NCBI RefSeq assembly: GCF_000519305.1
Contig: NZ_KI912610.1
Coordinates: 1,087,949 to 1,151,948 of the forward strand
DNA length: 64,000 bases
Direction of reading: 5' to 3'
DNA from: Mesorhizobium ciceri WSM4083
GTDB taxonomy: Bacteria; Pseudomonadota; Alphaproteobacteria; Rhizobiales; Rhizobiaceae
Part shown: positions 42,474 through 50,540 of the stretch, in pieces
How the letters are laid out: each line of letters opens with the position of its first letter
Numbering within the stretch: the stretch's first letter is position 1
Program-made: the position numbers and the translations under genes
Notes under the pieces: generated by a model
Database searches by the model: none
Told to the model about the DNA's origin: nothing
Seen by the model: only the letters and a program-made list of their open reading frames with translations

Positions 42474-43100
42474 TCAATACAGCCAGAAGAGGACGGGAAT
42501 TACACCGCTTTCCTGTCCGGACTCGATGAGTTCGAAAAACGGTATGGAAACCAGAAACATCAAGCCGTCGCGCAGCGTGTGATTGAAGATGCGCGGTGTG
42601 AAGGTGACCTCGGCCTGATCGCGATAAAGCCGGGGATTGGGAAAAAAGCGCGGCACCCGTGCGACGTAGTCCTTGTACGGCGCCCCGAGCACGGTCGTCA
42701 AATGGCGTTCCTCGCGCAGCGTGACGATGTGGAACGCGGCCGCGCACAAAACCGCCGACGCTACCGCGACGATCGCGCTGCCGGTCTGGGTGCCGATGCC
42801 GACGGCAGCTATGGTGGAGAAAAAATACAGCGGGTTGCGCATCACCGAATATGGGCCGGTTGTAACCACTTCGGCAGACTTGCGGCCGCCGATATAGAGG
42901 ATCGACCAGAGCCGGCCGCCGATCCCGATCAGTATCAGGGCGATCCCGTGCGCCTCTATGCGTTCGTGGGTCAGCTCATCGTGCAGTGAGCCGCCGAAGA
43001 TCAGCAAAGCGCAAAAAGCGCCGATTAGCAGCGCCAGCAGGACGCGCCGGCGCCGCTGATAGCGACCCATTTCACTCGTAGAACGTGCCGCGGCGGTCAT
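42474..43100 (-). CDS. Isoprenylcysteine methyltransferase-like membrane protein (A)
   Basis: A 208-residue paralogue of the preceding entry. TGPYSVMRNPLY is at 81-92, REE at 129-131 and PYKDYVARVPRFFP at 141-154; the hydrophobic segments match. Both share an N-terminal helix and GGRKSAEVV or GGRKSSEVV. AAAGGA stands before the start chosen at 43100 with a run of seven C between. Bacteria do not prenylate CAAX cysteines, so the substrate must be another membrane or lipid group. It begins about 130 bp after infC. Confidence 0.85.
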   Translation of the reverse strand: MTAAARSTSEMGRYQRRRRVLLALLIGAFCALLIFGGSLHDELTHERIEAHGIALILIGIGGRLWSILYIGGRKSAEVVTTGPYSVMRNPLYFFSTIAAVGIGTQTGSAIVAVASAVLCAAAFHIVTLREERHLTTVLGAPYKDYVARVPRFFPNPRLYRDQAEVTFTPRIFNHTLRDGLMFLVSIPFFELIESGQESGVIPVLFWLY

Positions 43101-43185
43101 GGGGGGGAATCCTTTCGCCGCGAGGACCGGCAACCAGAATCCTTGTCGATGCAACTTGCGGAAAAATCATGGCGAAGACAAAACA

Positions 43186-43211
43186 AACAAAAGGCCGCCG
43201 AAGCGGCCTTT
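43186..43211 (-). terminator. Intrinsic terminator of infC
   Basis: AAAGGCCGC (43190-43198), loop and GCGGCCTTT (43203-43211) are perfect 9-bp arms. On the minus strand the T-rich tail TGTTTGTTTTG follows. T residues on the other side would let it act in both directions. It separates infC from the methyltransferase genes. Confidence 0.8.
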
Positions 43212-43230
43212 GCTTTTAACGGGGATCGCT

Positions 43231-43767
43231 CTAGCGCGGCGACAGCACCATCATCATCTGGCGGCCTTCGAGCTTCGGTTCCGCCTCGACCTTGGCGATC
43301 GTCGCCACTTCCTCGCGGACCTTGTTCAGAAGCTGCATGCCGAGTTCCATATGCGCCATCTCGCGGCCACGGAACCGCAGCGTCAGCTTGACCTTGTCGC
43401 CTTCCTCGAAGAAGCGGCGAACCGCCTTCATCTTGGTCTCATAGTCATGGCTGTCGATGTTCGGGCGCATCTTGATCTCCTTGATCTCGATGACCTTCTG
43501 GTTCTTGCGCGCCTCGGCCGCCTTCTTCTGGTTGGCGTATTTCAACTTGCCGAGATCGAGGATCTTGACGACAGGGGGCACCGCGTTGGGCGATATCTCA
43601 ACGAGATCGAGCCCGGCCTCTTCGGCCAGCAGCAATGCGTCGTTGATGGAAACATCGCCGCGGTTCTGGCCTTCGGCGTCGATAAGCTGGACCCGGGGAA
43701 CCCGGATGTCACGGTTGGAGCGCGGGCCATCCTTGGTCGGCGCCGCTGCTTTGAAAGGTCTGCGAAT
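43231..43767 (-). CDS. infC: Translation initiation factor IF-3 with ATT start
   Basis: A 178-residue IF-3. The N-domain begins IRRPFKAAAPTKDG and continues RDIRVPRVQLIDAEGQNRG; the linker and C-domain follow (KMRPNIDSHDYETKMKAVRRFFEEGDKVKLTLRFRGRE). No ATG, GTG or TTG gives a full protein; the first such start would remove 44 residues of the N-domain. An ATT codon at 43765-43767 gives the normal length and is preceded by AAGGAG with 9 nt spacing. AUU starts are the known hallmark of infC and let IF-3 repress its own translation. Confidence 0.96.
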   Translation of the reverse strand: MRRPFKAAAPTKDGPRSNRDIRVPRVQLIDAEGQNRGDVSINDALLLAEEAGLDLVEISPNAVPPVVKILDLGKLKYANQKKAAEARKNQKVIEIKEIKMRPNIDSHDYETKMKAVRRFFEEGDKVKLTLRFRGREMAHMELGMQLLNKVREEVATIAKVEAEPKLEGRQMMMVLSPR

Positions 43768-43826
43768 GGTCGTGGTCTCCTTGGCCGTTTCGTTCAGGAT
43801 TTGTCAGTGTTGATGCATGGACGCGC

Positions 43827-43855
43827 CAATGTGGTGAGCGCGCGGGCGGAGTCAA
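43827..43855 (-). promoter_or_regulatory. Possible infC promoter
   Basis: On the minus strand TTGACT (43855-43850) and ACATTG (43832-43827) are 17 bp apart, about 60 nt before the ATT start. The -35 is good and the -10 is poor. Confidence 0.3.
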
Positions 43856-43972
43856 TAGCACAGCATTGACAGAAAATCACCCTGATCGCTGCCCTGCACC
43901 AAACAAAGAACATAGTGAGCACTTTTCGCCACGCCACCGGCCGTGTCACAAGACCGGCTTGAGGAAAAAGCC

Positions 43973-44743
43973 ATGAACGCCACGCCCCCAACCTTTCTGG
44001 ATGTCGACGGATCGCGCATCGCGGTGCGCCATACGTCAGGTGATAGGCCGGGCATCGTCTGGCTCGGCGGTTACAAGTCCGACATGCTGGGCACGAAAGC
44101 GCAGACGCTGTCGGACTGGGCGGCAAAAGAAAGCCGCGCCTTCCTGCGCCACGATTATTCCGGCCATGGCGAATCCGGCGGCGCCTTTGCCGACGGCACG
44201 ATTTCGACATGGCTTGCACAAAGCCTTGCCGTGTTCCGGCATTTCACCAAGGGCAGGCAAATCCTGGTCGGCTCCTCGATGGGGGCCTGGATCGCGCTGC
44301 GCATGGTGCAGGAATTGCGCAAGGCTGATGACAGCAACGTCGCTGGCCTGGTGCTGCTGGCGCCGGCACCGGATTTCACCGCCGAACTGGTCGAACCGGT
44401 GCTGACCACGGCGCAGAAGCGCGATCTCGCCAAAAAAGGTTTCTTCGAAGAGCCGTCGGACTATTCCGCCGAACCCTACATCTACACCCGCGCCCTGATC
44501 GAGGATGGGCGCGCCAACCGGGTTATGACGGGCCCGATCGACACCCATTGCCCGGTGCACATCCTGCAGGGCCTGGCAGATGCGGACGTGCCTGCAAGCC
44601 ACGCACTGAAGCTGGTCAGCCTGCTGCCGGCGGACGACGTGACACTGTCGCTGATCCCTGACGGCGACCACCGCCTGTCGCGCCCGCAGGATCTCGACAT
44701 GCTGGTGCGGGCCGTCGATGCGATGGCGCAGAGGGGAATCTGA
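43973..44743 (+). CDS. Alpha/beta hydrolase (ABHD10-like)
   Basis: A 256-residue serine hydrolase. The nucleophile S102 is in GSSMGAW, the oxyanion segment is WLGGYKSDM near 30-38, and the histidine is in GDHRLSRPQD near the end. The pattern recalls the ABHD10 esterase/thioesterase group. GAGGA precedes the ATG at 43973; an earlier in-frame start at 43943 lacks one. The stop overlaps the start of the BenE transporter gene (TGATG), so the two are coupled. It is divergent from infC. Confidence 0.87.
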   Translation: MNATPPTFLDVDGSRIAVRHTSGDRPGIVWLGGYKSDMLGTKAQTLSDWAAKESRAFLRHDYSGHGESGGAFADGTISTWLAQSLAVFRHFTKGRQILVGSSMGAWIALRMVQELRKADDSNVAGLVLLAPAPDFTAELVEPVLTTAQKRDLAKKGFFEEPSDYSAEPYIYTRALIEDGRANRVMTGPIDTHCPVHILQGLADADVPASHALKLVSLLPADDVTLSLIPDGDHRLSRPQDLDMLVRAVDAMAQRGI

Positions 44744-45885
44744 TGCGCCTTTCCATTCCGATATCCGCCTTCGTCGCGGCGATCGTCGGCTTCGGCGGCA
44801 CGCTGGCCATCGTCATCGCAGCCGCCAACGCAGTCGGCGCGACGCAGATCGAGACGGCAAGCTGGGTGACGACGATCTGCCTGGCCATGGCGATCGAGAG
44901 CCTGTGGCTGTCATGGCGCACGAAAATGCCTGTCATCACCGCCTGGTCGACGCCGGGCCTGGCGCTGATCGCGGCATCGAGCGGCTTTTCGATGAGCGAG
45001 GCCGTCGCCGCCTTTATCGTCACCGGTGTCCTTCTGATCGCCACCGGGCTGTTTCGGCCCCTGACGAAGCTGATCTCGAGGATACCGCCCTCCGTCGCCT
45101 CGGGCATGCTGGCCGGCATCGTCGTCACCTTCGCGCTCAATGCGGTGAAGACTGTTCCCATCGACCCGTGGCTGATCCTGCCGCTGATTGCCGCCTTCTT
45201 CGTCATCCGCCTGTTCAACCCGGCGCTGTCGGTGCTGGCCGTGCTGATCGGTGGTGGCCTCGCCGCTTTCCTCACCGGCCGTGTCGGTGGCCTGCCGACA
45301 CCGGAACTGTCGACGCTGACGCTGATTGCGCCTGATTTCACCGCCAAGGCGATGATCGGCCTGGCACTGCCGCTCTATCTCGTCACCATGGCCTCACAGA
45401 ACCTGTCCGGCCTCGCCGTGCTGCGCGCCGCCGGCTATCACCCGGAGCCCGGCCCGCTGATCGGCGTCACCGGCCTGTTTTCGCTGCTGTCGGCGCCGTT
45501 CGGCGGCTCGACGACCAATCTGGCGGCGATCTCGGCGGCGATCTGCACCGGACCGGACGTCCACCCCGATCCTGCCGAGCGCTGGAAGACCGGGCCGTTC
45601 TATGCGCTCGCCTATCTCATTTTTGCTATTTTCGGCGCTTCGCTGGTGGCGATCTTCGCGGTGCTGCCGCAGAGCCTGATCGTGCTGGTGGCAGGCCTGG
45701 CGCTGATGGCGTCGCTCGCCAACGCGCTGTCTATCGCGCTGAAGGAAGAGGCGGATCGCATGGCCGCCACCGTCACCTTTGTCGTCACCGCGTCGGGTCT
45801 GACGCTGTTCGGCGTTGGCGCCGCATTCTGGGGCCTGATTGCCGGGCTGGTCGTGCTTTTCCTCGATATGATCAAAAAGCGATAA
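44743..45885 (+). CDS. BenE-family benzoate/H+ symporter-like transporter
   Basis: A 380-residue membrane transporter with about eleven or twelve hydrophobic segments, of the BenE family. Signature regions are MPVITAWSTPGLALIA, IPPSVASGMLAGIVVTF and FGGSTTNLAAISAAICTG. Characterised members import benzoate with protons, but most homologues in rhizobia sit apart from benzoate genes, and none is visible here. One-base overlap with the hydrolase upstream suggests that the hydrolase acts on the imported compound or an ester of it. Confidence 0.9.
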   Translation: MRLSIPISAFVAAIVGFGGTLAIVIAAANAVGATQIETASWVTTICLAMAIESLWLSWRTKMPVITAWSTPGLALIAASSGFSMSEAVAAFIVTGVLLIATGLFRPLTKLISRIPPSVASGMLAGIVVTFALNAVKTVPIDPWLILPLIAAFFVIRLFNPALSVLAVLIGGGLAAFLTGRVGGLPTPELSTLTLIAPDFTAKAMIGLALPLYLVTMASQNLSGLAVLRAAGYHPEPGPLIGVTGLFSLLSAPFGGSTTNLAAISAAICTGPDVHPDPAERWKTGPFYALAYLIFAIFGASLVAIFAVLPQSLIVLVAGLALMASLANALSIALKEEADRMAATVTFVVTASGLTLFGVGAAFWGLIAGLVVLFLDMIKKR

Positions 45886-46002
45886 TCATTTCAGATGCTT
45901 GTCCGGATTTGGCGGACATTGTCTTGAATCGCCGTTTTTCTCTTCCCATTTCGATTCCACGCAGCCGGGTTTGGCTGTCTCCAACCGAAGGAATGGGAGA
46001 AA

Positions 46003-46485
46003 ATGAACGCATCCGCATTGATCCGTCCGGCCTGGACGCCGGCAACCATCGCGTTGATGGTTGTGGGTTTCATGGTGTTCTGGCCACTCGGCTTCGCCAT
46101 GCTCGCCTACATCATCTGGGGCGACCGCCTCGATGGCTTCAAGCGTGACGTCAACCGCGCGACCGACGGCATCTTCGCCGGATGCCGCCGCGGTTCCGAC
46201 AAGGCCGCGCGCTGGGGCAATGGCTCTGCCCGCACCGGCAACGTCGCTTTCGACGACTGGCGCGAAAAGGAACTGGAGCGGCTGAACGAAGAGCGCCGCA
46301 AGCTCGACGAGATGCTGACCCAGTTCGACGAGTATGCCCGCGAATTGCGCCGCGCCAAGGACCAGGACGAGTTCGACCGGTTCATGGCCAACCGCAACAA
46401 GTCGACGGCGCCGACGAAGACCGATCCGGGCGCTGGGACAACGACCACCAAGCGTGGCAAGGGTTCGAACCTGCTTGACGACTGA
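46003..46485 (+). CDS. DUF2852 membrane-anchored protein
   Basis: A 160-residue protein of the DUF2852 family. An N-terminal membrane segment (ATIALMVVGFMVFWPLGFAMLAYIIWG) is followed by a soluble charged region with a coiled coil at about 85-125 (WREKELERLNEERRKLDEMLTQFDEYARELRRAKDQDEFDRF) and a Ser/Thr/Lys tail. The family is largely confined to alphaproteobacteria and uncharacterised. GGGAG lies before the ATG, and a terminator follows the stop. It stands alone. Confidence 0.88.
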   Translation: MNASALIRPAWTPATIALMVVGFMVFWPLGFAMLAYIIWGDRLDGFKRDVNRATDGIFAGCRRGSDKAARWGNGSARTGNVAFDDWREKELERLNEERRKLDEMLTQFDEYARELRRAKDQDEFDRFMANRNKSTAPTKTDPGAGTTTTKRGKGSNLLDD

Positions 46486-46512
46486 GGCCAAGCGACTGGC
46501 CACATCGTGAAA

Positions 46513-46547
46513 GGACGGCGTCGCGCGAGCGGCGCCGTTTCTTTTTT
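46513..46547 (+). terminator. Intrinsic terminator after the DUF2852 gene
   Basis: ACGGCGTCGC and GCGGCGCCGT pair (one G-T wobble) around a GCGA loop and are followed by TTTCTTTTTTG. Confidence 0.85.
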
Positions 46548-46585
46548 GTTCTAGTCGTTTTTCTCGAATCGCGTATCGTCCCGCC

Positions 46586-47344
46586 ATGACTCTCGGCTTC
46601 TTTCGCAATCTGACAAAGCCCAAGCCCACGCCTGTTGTGGAGCGCGAATATTGCGTCGCCGGCCGCACGCTGCCGCTCAAGATCGTCGAGAGCGCCAGGG
46701 CGCGCCGAATGACGCTGCGCATCGATTCAGGCGGCCAGGGTCTGCGCATCACCGTGCCGCCAGGCCTGCGCCGCGGCGAAGTGGACAGGTTCCTCGAGCG
46801 GCATCAGGACTGGCTGGAGCAGCGACTGGCCAAGGTGCCGACGCGGCCGCAGGTGCGGCCCGGCATCAAGATCCCGGTGCGCGGCGTGCCGCACCGCATC
46901 GTCCATGAACCGTCAAAGCGCGGCACCGTCACCGTGTCGCGCGACGAACGTGGTCCGCTCTTGATCGTGCATGGCGACCGCATACATCTGCCGCGCCGCC
47001 TCGCCGATTTCCTCAAGCGCGAGGCCAAGAAGGAAATCGAGAAGCTGGTGGCCAAACACACAGAGGCGCTCGGCAAGCGCGCCAAGGCGATCCGCTTCAA
47101 GGACACGTCAAGCCGCTGGGGGTCATGCACCTCCGAAGGCAATCTGTCCTTTTCCTGGCGCATCATGATGGCGCCGTCGCCGGTCATTAACTATCTCGTC
47201 GCGCATGAAGTGGCGCATCTCAAGGAGATGAATCACGGTCCGAAATTCTGGAAATTGTGCGAAAAGCTCTGCCCCGACACCGATCGCTGCAAGGACTGGC
47301 TGAAGCGCAATGGCGGTGCGCTGCAGGCGATCATGTTCGAGTAG
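46586..47344 (+). CDS. YgjP/SprT-like M48-type metallopeptidase
   Basis: A 252-residue protein of the YgjP (DUF45, WLM-like) family. The zinc motif is H207-E-V-A-H211 with a further H217 (HEVAHLKEMNHGPKFW). The preceding segment SRWGSCTSEGNLSFSWRIMMAP is diagnostic. It has no signal peptide, so it is cytosolic. The family resembles the eukaryotic Wss1/SPRTN protein-DNA crosslink proteases, but the bacterial function is not settled. No SD is evident within the few bases upstream. Confidence 0.87.
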   Translation: MTLGFFRNLTKPKPTPVVEREYCVAGRTLPLKIVESARARRMTLRIDSGGQGLRITVPPGLRRGEVDRFLERHQDWLEQRLAKVPTRPQVRPGIKIPVRGVPHRIVHEPSKRGTVTVSRDERGPLLIVHGDRIHLPRRLADFLKREAKKEIEKLVAKHTEALGKRAKAIRFKDTSSRWGSCTSEGNLSFSWRIMMAPSPVINYLVAHEVAHLKEMNHGPKFWKLCEKLCPDTDRCKDWLKRNGGALQAIMFE

Positions 47345-47349
47345 ATCGC

Positions 47350-47568
47350 TCAATCGTCGTTGGCGGCATTCAAGTCCTCAGGCCGCAACCCCTCATCGCC
47401 ATGATGCGGCCACGGCAGGAAATTGCCGTCGAATTCATCGCCGCCGAAATAGTCGAGCGCCCGGTGCGCCTCGGCGCCGTTGAAGGCGGCCTTGTCGATC
47501 AGGTGCGCGATGACCTCGCGCGCCTGCGCGATCTTCTGCCTGAGTTCGGCTACAGTTCTGTCGGTCAT
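47350..47568 (-). CDS. Small hypothetical protein, 72 residues
   Basis: A 72-residue acidic protein. The helical first half is TVAELRQKIAQAREVIAHLIDKAA, then NGAEAHRALDYFGGDEFDGNFLPWPHHGDEGL. GGGAG precedes the ATG at 47568 by about 7 nt; an earlier in-frame ATG (47598) lacks one. Convergent with the metallopeptidase gene, 5 bp away. I do not recognise the family; the composition and SD argue for a real gene. Confidence 0.6.
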   Translation of the reverse strand: MTDRTVAELRQKIAQAREVIAHLIDKAAFNGAEAHRALDYFGGDEFDGNFLPWPHHGDEGLRPEDLNAANDD

Positions 47569-47680
47569 GATCGTGCTCCCGCCTTGTATCCTGTCCATTC
47601 ATAGGTAGCGCCTTTGGCCGTGCCGGCAAACAGCATGCTTTTTCTCGACTCTTTTCGCTTTTCATGCCAATTCCCGCGCC

Positions 47681-48340
47681 ATGGCACTCGACATCAAGAT
47701 CTGCGGCTTGAAGACCGACGGGGCAATGGCCGCGGCGCTGGCCGGCGGCGCCAGCCATGTCGGGTTTATCTTCTTCGCCAAAAGCCCGCGCTATGTCGAA
47801 CCCGCCGAGGCTGGCCGTCTGCGCGAGGCTGCGCGCGGCAAGGCGATGGCGGTTGCCGTCACCGTCGATGCCAGCGACGCCTTTCTTGATGAAATCGTTG
47901 CCGAAATGCAGCCTGACATGCTGCAGCTGCATGGCGCGGAAACGCCCGAGCGCGTCGCCGGGGTCAAAGCCCGCTATGGCCTGCGGGTGATGAAGGCGCT
48001 GCCGCTCAGCGAGGCCGCCGATCTGGAACGGATAAAGCCGTTCATCGGCATAGCCGACCGGCTGCTGTTCGACGCCAAGCCGCCGAAAGGCTCCGAACTG
48101 CCGGGCGGCAACGGCGTGGCCTTCGACTGGCACATCCTCGCCGGCCTTGACGGCAGCGTCGATTACATGCTTTCCGGTGGGCTCAACGCCGCCAATATCG
48201 GCGATGCCCTTCGGCTTGCCGACCCGCCCGGAATAGACATTTCCTCAGGCGTGGAAAGCGCACCCGGCGTCAAGGATCCGGCGCTGATCGAACAGTTTTT
48301 CCGGGCCGTCAGGGCCGCGCGGAACACCCGCGCAGCCTAG
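47681..48340 (+). CDS. trpF: Phosphoribosylanthranilate isomerase
   Basis: A 219-residue TIM-barrel enzyme that converts phosphoribosylanthranilate to the 1-(2-carboxyphenylamino)-1-deoxyribulose phosphate. The active-site cysteine is C8 in KICGLK. LQLHGAET and the phosphate loop GGLNAANI and GIDISSGVE follow, with catalytic D in LLFDAKPP. Length is normal. No SD is visible before the only ATG. trpB follows after 92 bp containing a palindromic element, so trpF and trpBA may be on one transcript. Confidence 0.95.
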   Translation: MALDIKICGLKTDGAMAAALAGGASHVGFIFFAKSPRYVEPAEAGRLREAARGKAMAVAVTVDASDAFLDEIVAEMQPDMLQLHGAETPERVAGVKARYGLRVMKALPLSEAADLERIKPFIGIADRLLFDAKPPKGSELPGGNGVAFDWHILAGLDGSVDYMLSGGLNAANIGDALRLADPPGIDISSGVESAPGVKDPALIEQFFRAVRAARNTRAA

Positions 48341-48355
48341 TAGTGCCTTAAACCA

Positions 48356-48402
48356 GAGCATGTTCCGGAAAAGTGGGAACCGGTTTTCCGACAAGGACAT
48401 GC
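48356..48402. repeat. Palindromic element between trpF and trpB
   Basis: AGCATGT (48357-48363) and ACATGCT (48396-48402) enclose CGGAAAA / TTTTCCG. The core AAAAGTGGGAACCGGTTTT is identical, as reverse complement, to that at 21643. It sits about 30 bp before the trpB start and may form a stable mRNA hairpin between the two cistrons. Confidence 0.82.
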
Positions 48403-48432
48403 TTCATAAGTCAAGATGCCAGGAGATCGGCG

Positions 48433-49653
48433 ATGAACAGGCCGGCGACACCTAATTCCTTCCGCACCGGACCCGACGAACAGGGCATGTTCGGCATTTT
48501 CGGCGGTCGTTTCGTTGCCGAAACGCTGATGCCCCTGATCCTCGACCTCGAGCGGCACTGGAACGAGGTCAAGAACGATGCGGATTTCAGGGCCGAGCTG
48601 ACTGACCTTTCGACCCACTATGCCGGGCGGCCATCGAAGCTTTATTTCGCGGAAGGGCTGACGAAGCATCTTGGTGGCGCAAAGGTTTATTTCAAGCGCG
48701 AGGATTTGAACCACACCGGTTCGCACAAGATCAACAATTGCCTCGGCCAGATCCTGCTGGCCAAGCGCATGGGCAAGAAGCGCATCATCGCCGAGACCGG
48801 TGCAGGCCAGCACGGCGTGGCGTCGGCCACGGTCGCGGCCCGCTTCGGCTTTCCCTGCGTCGTCTATATGGGTGCCACCGACGTTGCCCGGCAAAGCCCC
48901 AATGTCTTCCGCATGAAGCTGCTGGGCGCCGAAGTGCGGCCGGTGACCGCTGGTCACGGCACGCTGAAGGACGCCATGAACGAGGCGTTGCGCGACTGGG
49001 TGACCAATGTCGAGGACACCTATTACCTGATCGGCACCGCCGCCGGCCCGCACCCCTATCCGGAGCTGGTGCGCGACTTCCAGTCGGTGATCGGCATCGA
49101 GGCGCGCGCGCAGATCCTCGAGCAGGAAGGCCGGCTGCCGGACACGATCATCGCCGCTGTTGGCGGCGGCTCCAACGCCATCGGCCTGTTCCATCCCTTC
49201 CTCGACGACAAGGAGGTCCGCATCATCGGCATCGAGGCCGGCGGCCGCGGTCTCGACGGCATCGAGCATTGCGCCTCGATGAATGCCGGCGCGCCCGGCG
49301 TGCTGCACGGCAATCGCACCTATCTCCTGCAGAACGCCGACGGCCAGATCATGGACGGCCATTCGATCTCAGCCGGCCTCGACTATCCCGGCGTCGGGCC
49401 GGAGCATTCCTGGCTGCGCGATTCAGGCCGCGTCGAATATGTGCCGATCCTCGACGACGAGGCGCTGGAGGCCTTCAAGCTGACGACGCGCGTCGAAGGC
49501 ATCATCCCGGCGCTGGAATCGGCGCATGCCATCGCGCATGCGGTGAAGATCGTGCCTGCCATGGACAAGGACCAGATCGTCATCGTCAACCTGTCCGGCC
49601 GTGGCGACAAGGACGTGCATACCGTAGCCTCGATGCTGGGCATGGAGATCTGA
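48433..49653 (+). CDS. trpB: Tryptophan synthase beta chain
   Basis: A 406-residue PLP enzyme that joins indole and serine to make tryptophan. The Schiff-base lysine is K99 in HKINNCLGQ. The phosphate-binding glycine loop is GGGSNAIG, and GRGDKD is near the end. The start at 48433 has AGGAG 7 nt upstream and gives the usual N-terminus; the longer frame to 48373 runs through the palindromic repeat and was rejected. trpA follows 2 nt after the stop. Confidence 0.97.
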   Translation: MNRPATPNSFRTGPDEQGMFGIFGGRFVAETLMPLILDLERHWNEVKNDADFRAELTDLSTHYAGRPSKLYFAEGLTKHLGGAKVYFKREDLNHTGSHKINNCLGQILLAKRMGKKRIIAETGAGQHGVASATVAARFGFPCVVYMGATDVARQSPNVFRMKLLGAEVRPVTAGHGTLKDAMNEALRDWVTNVEDTYYLIGTAAGPHPYPELVRDFQSVIGIEARAQILEQEGRLPDTIIAAVGGGSNAIGLFHPFLDDKEVRIIGIEAGGRGLDGIEHCASMNAGAPGVLHGNRTYLLQNADGQIMDGHSISAGLDYPGVGPEHSWLRDSGRVEYVPILDDEALEAFKLTTRVEGIIPALESAHAIAHAVKIVPAMDKDQIVIVNLSGRGDKDVHTVASMLGMEI

Positions 49654-49655
49654 TC

Positions 49656-50495
49656 ATGGCCACCCGCATCGATCGCCGCATGGCGAAGCTCAGGAACGAA
49701 GGCCGCCCGGCGCTCGTCACCTATTTCATGGGCGGCGACCCTGACTATGACACCTCCTTGTCGATCATGAGGGCACTGCCCAAGGCTGGCGCCGACATCA
49801 TCGAGCTCGGCATGCCGTTCTCCGATCCGATGGCCGATGGCCCGGCGATCCAGGCAGCGGGCCTGCGGGCGCTGAAAGGCGGCCAGACGCTGGTCAAGAC
49901 GCTGAAGATGGCGGCCGACTTCCGTACTGGTGACAATGAAACGCCGATCGTGCTGATGGGCTACTACAATCCGATCTACATCTATGGCGTCGACCGCTTC
50001 CTCAAGGACGCGATCGCCAGCGGCATCGACGGGCTGATCGTCGTCGACCTACCGCCGGAGATGGACGAGGAACTGTGCATTCCGGCGCTCAAGGCCGGCA
50101 TCAACTTCATCCGGCTGGCGACGCCGACCACCGACGACAAGCGCCTGCCGAAAGTGCTGCAGAACACGTCCGGCTTCGTCTATTACGTGTCGATGACCGG
50201 CATCACCGGCTCGGCACTGGCCGACACCGGCAAGGTGGCGGCGGCGGTCAAGCGCATCAAGGGCCACACCGACCTGCCGGTCTGCGTCGGCTTCGGCGTC
50301 AAGACCGCCGAGCAGGCGCGGGTGATCGGCGCCAATGCCGATGGCGTCGTCGTCGGCACCGCTATCGTCAATGCGGTGGCCAATGTGCTGGGACCGAAGG
50401 GCGAGAAGACCGCCGACCCGGCCGAAGCCGTCGCCACGCTGGTCAGCGGCCTTGCGCAAGGCGTGCGCTCGGCCCGCCTTGCTGCTGCCGAATAG
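49656..50495 (+). CDS. trpA: Tryptophan synthase alpha chain
   Basis: A 279-residue TIM-barrel subunit that cleaves indole-3-glycerol phosphate and passes indole to TrpB through the tunnel. Catalytic E50 is in IELGMPFSDP and D61 in MADGP; the phosphate loop is GFGVKTAEQA. Two bases separate it from trpB, so translation is coupled. accD follows 45 bp later, a gene order found in many proteobacteria. Confidence 0.97.
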   Translation: MATRIDRRMAKLRNEGRPALVTYFMGGDPDYDTSLSIMRALPKAGADIIELGMPFSDPMADGPAIQAAGLRALKGGQTLVKTLKMAADFRTGDNETPIVLMGYYNPIYIYGVDRFLKDAIASGIDGLIVVDLPPEMDEELCIPALKAGINFIRLATPTTDDKRLPKVLQNTSGFVYYVSMTGITGSALADTGKVAAAVKRIKGHTDLPVCVGFGVKTAEQARVIGANADGVVVGTAIVNAVANVLGPKGEKTADPAEAVATLVSGLAQGVRSARLAAAE

Positions 50496-50540
50496 TTCTC
50501 CTACCTCTTCCCAATCCTCGTCAGGACAGGAGCCGAAGCG

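Noticed and set aside
43231..43635. infC as a truncated, possibly broken gene
   Set aside because: The full N-domain is encoded upstream in the same frame and begins with ATT after a good SD; no frameshift.
45894..45918. GTCCG / CGGAC hairpin after the BenE gene
   Set aside because: Only a 5-bp stem with no T-run; too weak to call a terminator.
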